Made by a program: the position numbers and the translations under genes. This document shows positions 59,840 to 64,000 of a DNA stretch of 64,000 bases, one piece after another. Within the stretch, counting starts at the first letter, position 1, and each line of letters opens with the position of its first letter. Under the pieces are notes generated by a model. It did no database searches. It was not told the origin of the DNA and saw nothing but the letters and a program-made list of their open reading frames with translations. Source of the stretch: Galbibacter sp. BG1 (lineage in GTDB: Bacteria; Bacteroidota; Bacteroidia; Flavobacteriales; Flavobacteriaceae); the NCBI RefSeq assembly GCF_013391805.1, contig NZ_CP058364.1:2609501-2673500 (forward strand), written 5' to 3'.

Positions 59840-62800
59840 TTAAAATCCTAATTGTAATCCAACAGTAAATCTTCTTGATTGTGGGTACTGTACGTTGTCA
59901 AAACCAGATAAGCCTACCTCTGGGTCGAATCCTGAGTAATCTGTAATGGTGAATACATTTTGACCGGCGAAATACACTCTCATTTTAGCCAAACCGATGG
60001 CATTTAGGGTATTTTGGTTTAAATTGTAACCCACCTGAAGATTTTTCAATCTCAGGTAAGAACCGTCTTCTACAAAGAAAGATGATGGTAGATCGTTATT
60101 GCTGTTTGTGCTTGGGATAGCCCTTGGAGTGGTATTATTTTGGTTGGTAGGTGTCCAAGCATTCAGTACATCTGTAGTTAAGTTATTTGTTCTGTAATAA
60201 CCTTGTGTATAGAATTTGGTATCACTAAATATTTCATTTCCTGCCACCCCTTGAAATTGTGCAGAGAAATCAAATCCTTCATACCCCATATTAAAGGTGA
60301 AACCATATTGAAAATCTAAATTTGCATCCCCAATAAAAGTTCTGTCGTTTTCATCTATTCTTCCATCTGGAGTTCCATCAGGACCACTTAAATCCCGAAA
60401 TCTTAAATCTCCAGGTGCAACACTATTATCGTAAGGAGTAGGACCATTGTCAATTTCTTCTTGAGTTTGGTAGATACCATCGGCTTGATAACCGTAAAAT
60501 GAAAATAAAGAATTTCCAGGTTCGATTCTTCTTCTTGCAGGAAATTCATTTGAAGATTCTGATTCTATAGCTTCTAGTCCTTCTGCTAATTTATTTACGT
60601 TGTTATCTAAAAATGTTACGTTGGCACTAACTCCATAGCTAAAATCCCCTTTGGTGTCATTGAAATTAGCGATTAATTCCAATCCTTTATTTTCGACTTC
60701 AGCAGCGTTAATAAAAACTTCTTCGAAACCAGTGGCATCCGGTAATTGAAATTTTAGAAGCAGATCGTTAGAGGTTTTAATAAAATAATCTGCACTCATG
60801 GTAAACCTGTTTTTAAACAGTCCAAAATCAAGTCCAATGTTAAGCTGTTCTTGTTTTTCCCATGTTAGACCAGGGTTGGCAAGTTGCCCATCGGGTGCTA
60901 CCGCAGAAATAACGGCTTGAGGGGAACCAAAAACATATCGAGGGTTTGTGTTTAAAATGGAGGTGGTAGCGTTCGCATTAATTTGGTCGTTCCCTAAGAA
61001 ACCGTAACTCGCTCTAAGTTTTAAGTTACTAAAAACGCTATTTTCCATAAAAGCTTCTTTGCTAATAACCCAACCTACAGAACCGGAAAGGAAATTATCA
61101 AACAAATTATCACCTGTAAAAATTGAAGATCCATCTCTTCTAAAGTTAAAGGTTGCCAAATATCTTCTATCGTAGTTGTATAAAACCCTTCCTATATAAG
61201 AAACAGTTCTTTCTTCTATTCGAACACCTGAAGGAGGGATTGGAGATTCACTAGAACCACTTATAACTGGAAAATCGTCACTAATATTTTGACCAACCGT
61301 AGTTACACTTGTATTTACGCGCTCGTCATCTTGCACCGTGTAACCAGCTAGTAGGTCAATATTATGGTTTCCAAGTTGCTTTTTGTATTGCAAAGTGTTT
61401 TCTAAAAGTAGAGAGACGTTTTCTCCATTCCCATTGTCCACTTGTGCTCCGTTTGGTAATCCCACTACGGCTTCACCAGGCGTTAATACAAAATAGGGGG
61501 CAAAAAGGTTGTTTCTGAAAGAAGAGATATCAGCACCAAAATTAATTCTATAGGTCAGGTCTTTTAATAAATCTACTTCTGCATATACGTTTCCTAAAAT
61601 TCGATTAACGATACTTTCGTTATCAATAAGGTTTTGTGCGGCTACTGGGTTTAAAACCCCTGTATCGCCATCGTCCCCAGTAGGCCCGTTGTAGCCACCT
61701 ACATTATTTTCGTTGTAAATAGGAATTGCAGGAGAATTTGCCAGTGCCCAATATAGGATACTTCTTCCATTGGCTCTAAATTCTTTATCGTATGTAGAAC
61801 GGGAAACAGTTAAAGAATTTCCAATTTTTAAACGACCCAATTCAGTGTCAGAGTTTATTCTAAAAGATGTTCTTTTAAATCCGGTTCCTATAACCACCCC
61901 TTTTTCATCGTAGTGGCTTAAAGACATATAGAAGTTTGTATAATCGCTACCTCCACTTGCGTTTAACTCGTAGCTGCTTACCGCACCAGACCTTAAAACG
62001 GCATCTTGCCAGTCTGTAGATTCAGTCAGAGTGGTACCATCGAGGTTAGGGATACGGGGCTGCCCAGCGTTGTCCCTAACGGTGTTCATTACCGATTGAT
62101 ATTGTTGGGCATTTAATAAATCTAAAGTATTGGTAGCATCTTGGAAACCAGCAAACGTATTAAAATTTATACGGGGTTTTCCAGATTTACCTCTCTTCGT
62201 AGTGATAATAATAACTCCATTCGCTGCTCTTGCACCATAAATGGCTGCTGCCGAAGCATCTTTTAGAACGTTAATAGACTCAATATCAGATGGGTTTATA
62301 GTAGCAAATGGGTCGTTTTGAGTGTTACCAACACCTGCACTAATAATGTTACCGTCCACTACGTAAAGCGGAGCACTTCCTCCCGTAATACTTCCCGTAC
62401 CTCTAATTCTTACAGAGGTAGCGCCCCCTGGAGCTCCAGAGCTATTGGTTATTTGAAGACCTGCCACTTGTCCCTGCAATGCATTTTGAAAATCGGCAAC
62501 GGGTCTTCCTTCTAGAGCCTCAGAGCTAACCGTGGAAACTGCACCAGAAACATCCGATCGTTCCTGGGTACCATAACCAATAACCACCACCTCGTCTAAG
62601 CTGGCGATATCTGGCTGTAAAGTTACGTCTATGGAACTTTTTCCAGAAACGGAAATTTCTTGACTGTTGTATCCTATATAAGAGAATACCAATACAGCAT
62701 CATTTGAGGGCACGGTAATAGTGTAATTACCATCGAAATCTGTTTGGGTACCGTTGGTGGTCCCTTTTACAACAACATTGGCTCCCGGTAAAGGGGTGTT

Positions 62801-62905
62801 GTTTTCATCTGTAACGTTACCGGTTATCTCTTGGGCGCTTAGCGAACTAAAACCAAAAAACATCAGCATACATACAGTTAGCTTTGTGTAAATCTTAAAG
62901 GTCAT
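59840..62905 (-). CDS. SusC/RagA family TonB-linked outer membrane protein
   Basis: The 1021-residue importer has a signal peptide (about 1-24, ending S-L-S-A-Q) and a carboxypeptidase-regulatory-like domain (about 25-100, with N-T-P-L-P-G-A-N-V and T-D-F-D-G-N-Y-T). The SusC signature S-L-D-E-V-V-V-I-G-Y-G-T-Q follows near residue 105. The plug (about 120-235) has I-R-G-T-G-S-I-T and D-A-S-A-A-A-I-Y-G-A-R-A-A-N-G-V. The barrel ends V-G-L-Q-L-G-F. It forms the uptake complex with the SusD encoded downstream. A near-consensus -7 element (CATTTTTG on the minus strand, 63011-63004) lies about 100 bases upstream. Confidence 0.95.
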   Translation of the reverse strand: MTFKIYTKLTVCMLMFFGFSSLSAQEITGNVTDENNTPLPGANVVVKGTTNGTQTDFDGNYTITVPSNDAVLVFSYIGYNSQEISVSGKSSIDVTLQPDIASLDEVVVIGYGTQERSDVSGAVSTVSSEALEGRPVADFQNALQGQVAGLQITNSSGAPGGATSVRIRGTGSITGGSAPLYVVDGNIISAGVGNTQNDPFATINPSDIESINVLKDASAAAIYGARAANGVIIITTKRGKSGKPRINFNTFAGFQDATNTLDLLNAQQYQSVMNTVRDNAGQPRIPNLDGTTLTESTDWQDAVLRSGAVSSYELNASGGSDYTNFYMSLSHYDEKGVVIGTGFKRTSFRINSDTELGRLKIGNSLTVSRSTYDKEFRANGRSILYWALANSPAIPIYNENNVGGYNGPTGDDGDTGVLNPVAAQNLIDNESIVNRILGNVYAEVDLLKDLTYRINFGADISSFRNNLFAPYFVLTPGEAVVGLPNGAQVDNGNGENVSLLLENTLQYKKQLGNHNIDLLAGYTVQDDERVNTSVTTVGQNISDDFPVISGSSESPIPPSGVRIEERTVSYIGRVLYNYDRRYLATFNFRRDGSSIFTGDNLFDNFLSGSVGWVISKEAFMENSVFSNLKLRASYGFLGNDQINANATTSILNTNPRYVFGSPQAVISAVAPDGQLANPGLTWEKQEQLNIGLDFGLFKNRFTMSADYFIKTSNDLLLKFQLPDATGFEEVFINAAEVENKGLELIANFNDTKGDFSYGVSANVTFLDNNVNKLAEGLEAIESESSNEFPARRRIEPGNSLFSFYGYQADGIYQTQEEIDNGPTPYDNSVAPGDLRFRDLSGPDGTPDGRIDENDRTFIGDANLDFQYGFTFNMGYEGFDFSAQFQGVAGNEIFSDTKFYTQGYYRTNNLTTDVLNAWTPTNQNNTTPRAIPSTNSNNDLPSSFFVEDGSYLRLKNLQVGYNLNQNTLNAIGLAKMRVYFAGQNVFTITDYSGFDPEVGLSGFDNVQYPQSRRFTVGLQLGF

Positions 62906-63565
62906 CGTTAAATGTTTAGTTAGTGAAAATTTTAAATTGATTTTATCATTGTTTTCGATTGATCAGGTTGAGGGTTTTGTAGTTTGTTAGCCTGATGTCC
63001 CGACAAAAATGACTTTCTAATCTTTTCTAAATTTTGAAATAATAGTTTGCTAAACCCTTTCGATTTCAAAATTCAAATTAAATAGACTTTTAAACCATGT
63101 AATTTTCTCTTTTTTTGTCGATATATCAAGGGTTTATAGGGGTTTTTTGTAAAGTGATTGATTATTCTTGAAAAAAATAAATTATTCTTAGAAATTTAAA
63201 ATTCAAAGAGTTTTGAAAGTCTGTTTTTTGCTGAAATTTACAACGTTTGCGTGATGATTTTTAAGCTTATAAAAAGCAGATTGTGTGAGGTTGTTTTATA
63301 TTGATAATAAGGGTTTAAGCTGTACTTCATAGTTAGGTATTTTAGGGGTTAGGTATGCCGAAAATAACAAAAGGAACTGTCCAAGAACATCCAAAACTGT
63401 CTCTTGATTTCAAAATTACTCGATTTGACCAGTTAATTCTGTATAATTTCCATTTTTAAGCAATAAGAATTCACAATATAATAATCTCGAAAAGACATTC
63501 AAAGTAGTATTTATGAAGTATACGATTTGAGGTCGGTTTTAATCAAATTTGATTTTTATTTTAAA
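62906..63565. other. Long regulatory gap between SusC and the second sulfatase
   Basis: These 660 bases contain no plausible gene on either strand. They hold a possible leader hairpin for SusC (ATCAGG at 62962-62967 with CCTGAT at 62991-62996), long AT-rich runs, and a perfect 14-base palindrome AATCAAATTTGATT at 63541-63554 that ends 11 bases before the sulfatase ATG. Confidence 0.5.
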
Positions 63566-64000
63566 ATGAAAAAAATAATAGGAATATGCTTGTTTTTGAG
63601 CTTTATTAAAAGTTATACGCAAGAAGAGATAGTTAATAGGGAAGTAGTAGAAAGACCTAATGTAATATTTGTTTTGGCAGACGATTGGTCCTTTCCACAC
63701 GCCAGTATATATGGTGACAAAGTGGTAAAAACACCAAATTTTGATCGTATTGCCAAAAATGGATTATTATTTACCAATGCATATAGTGCTGCACCTTCCT
63801 GTACGCCAGCAAGAGCTGCCATTTTAACGGGTAGGTACCCACATGCGTTAAATGAAGGGGCTAATTTATGGGGAACCTTACCCAATAGTTTCCCTAATTA
63901 CACCAGAATTTTAGAAAGCGCAGGTTATATAGTGGCTTTTCAAGAAAAAGGATGGGCCCCGGGAAACTATGAAGTTGGAGGGTACAAGAGAAATCCTTCT
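63566..64000 (+). CDS. Sulfatase (3' end beyond the window)
   Basis: The frame stays open to the end of the window, giving 145 residues. A signal peptide (about 1-18, no lipobox) is followed by P-N-V-I-F-V-L-A-D39-D40-W-S and the sulfatase signature C79-T-P-A-R83-A-A-I-L-T-G-R-Y. Cys79 is the formylglycine precursor. It differs from the first sulfatase in its signature (C-T-P-A-R against C-S-P-T-R) and in being predicted to be periplasmic rather than a lipoprotein. The two probably belong to different S1 subfamilies and remove different sulfates. The full length cannot be judged. Confidence 0.92.
   Translation, partial: MKKIIGICLFLSFIKSYTQEEIVNREVVERPNVIFVLADDWSFPHASIYGDKVVKTPNFDRIAKNGLLFTNAYSAAPSCTPARAAILTGRYPHALNEGANLWGTLPNSFPNYTRILESAGYIVAFQEKGWAPGNYEVGGYKRNPS

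Noticed and set aside
1-64000. CRISPR arrays, tRNA or rRNA genes, insertion sequences, prophage genes
   Set aside because: I looked in all the gaps and saw no regularly spaced repeats, no cloverleaf with a conserved T-arm, no transposase or integrase frames and no flanking target duplications.

Overview
The window is AT-rich bacterial chromosome, most likely from a marine member of the Flavobacteriaceae (Bacteroidota). The evidence is two SusC/SusD pairs, a protein with a type IX secretion sorting domain, PspC/GIN and DUF4199/DUF4870 proteins, a short flavobacterial-type DnaJ, the GlmU-like sugar nucleotide enzyme of this phylum, and many -7 elements of the Bacteroidota form TAnnTTTG. I saw no rRNA, tRNA, insertion sequence, prophage or CRISPR array.

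Bases 1-33000 are mostly core genes. They hold a partial TIGR01777 epimerase, a YceI lipoprotein, grpE-dnaJ, then a five-gene run (ABC ATPase, ABC-2 permease, MscS channel, DUF6268 outer-membrane protein, NtrC-like regulator without a DNA-binding domain). Next come an MsbA-like exporter, a phosphohexomutase, a GtrB-like glycosyltransferase, DUF4199, zinc-free ribosomal protein L31, a GlmU-like enzyme, mtaB, a small acetyltransferase, a hydrolase, a lytic transglycosylase, cardiolipin synthase, recN, an AraC regulator with a TonB-dependent receptor, fabI, a glycosyltransferase-YbbR-coaE operon and a two-component system.

Bases 33000-44300 are more accessory: a SusC/SusD pair without linked enzymes, an oxoamine-synthase-like PLP enzyme abutting a dipeptide epimerase, a padR-pspC-GIN operon with a DUF4870 gene that shares a repeated leader, and a DUF4442 protein. 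Bases 44294-51316 are one gene for a 2340-residue secreted protein: an N-terminal leishmanolysin-like metalloprotease module, a long series of adhesion-type domains, and a C-terminal type IX sorting signal.

Bases 51500-64000 resemble a sulfated-glycan utilization region. It has a sugar-acid-type SDR dehydrogenase behind a promoter bracketed by two identical palindromes, an NCS1 permease overlapping a previously easy-to-miss 58-residue membrane protein gene, a sulfatase coupled to a secreted mutarotase-like protein, a membrane-anchored AraC regulator, a SusD/SusC pair, and the start of a second sulfatase cut by the window end. The plausible logic is outer-membrane uptake by SusC/D, desulfation by lipoprotein or periplasmic sulfatases, and cytoplasmic oxidation or reduction of released sugars. 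The actual glycan cannot be read from the sequence.

No single region proves a wholly new system. The strongest leads are the twin-palindrome promoter at 51505-51553, the repeated padR-locus leader, the coupled small membrane protein at 52508-52684, the oxoamine synthase/dipeptide epimerase pair and the giant secreted protein. All positions and motifs were read by eye. No searches were run.
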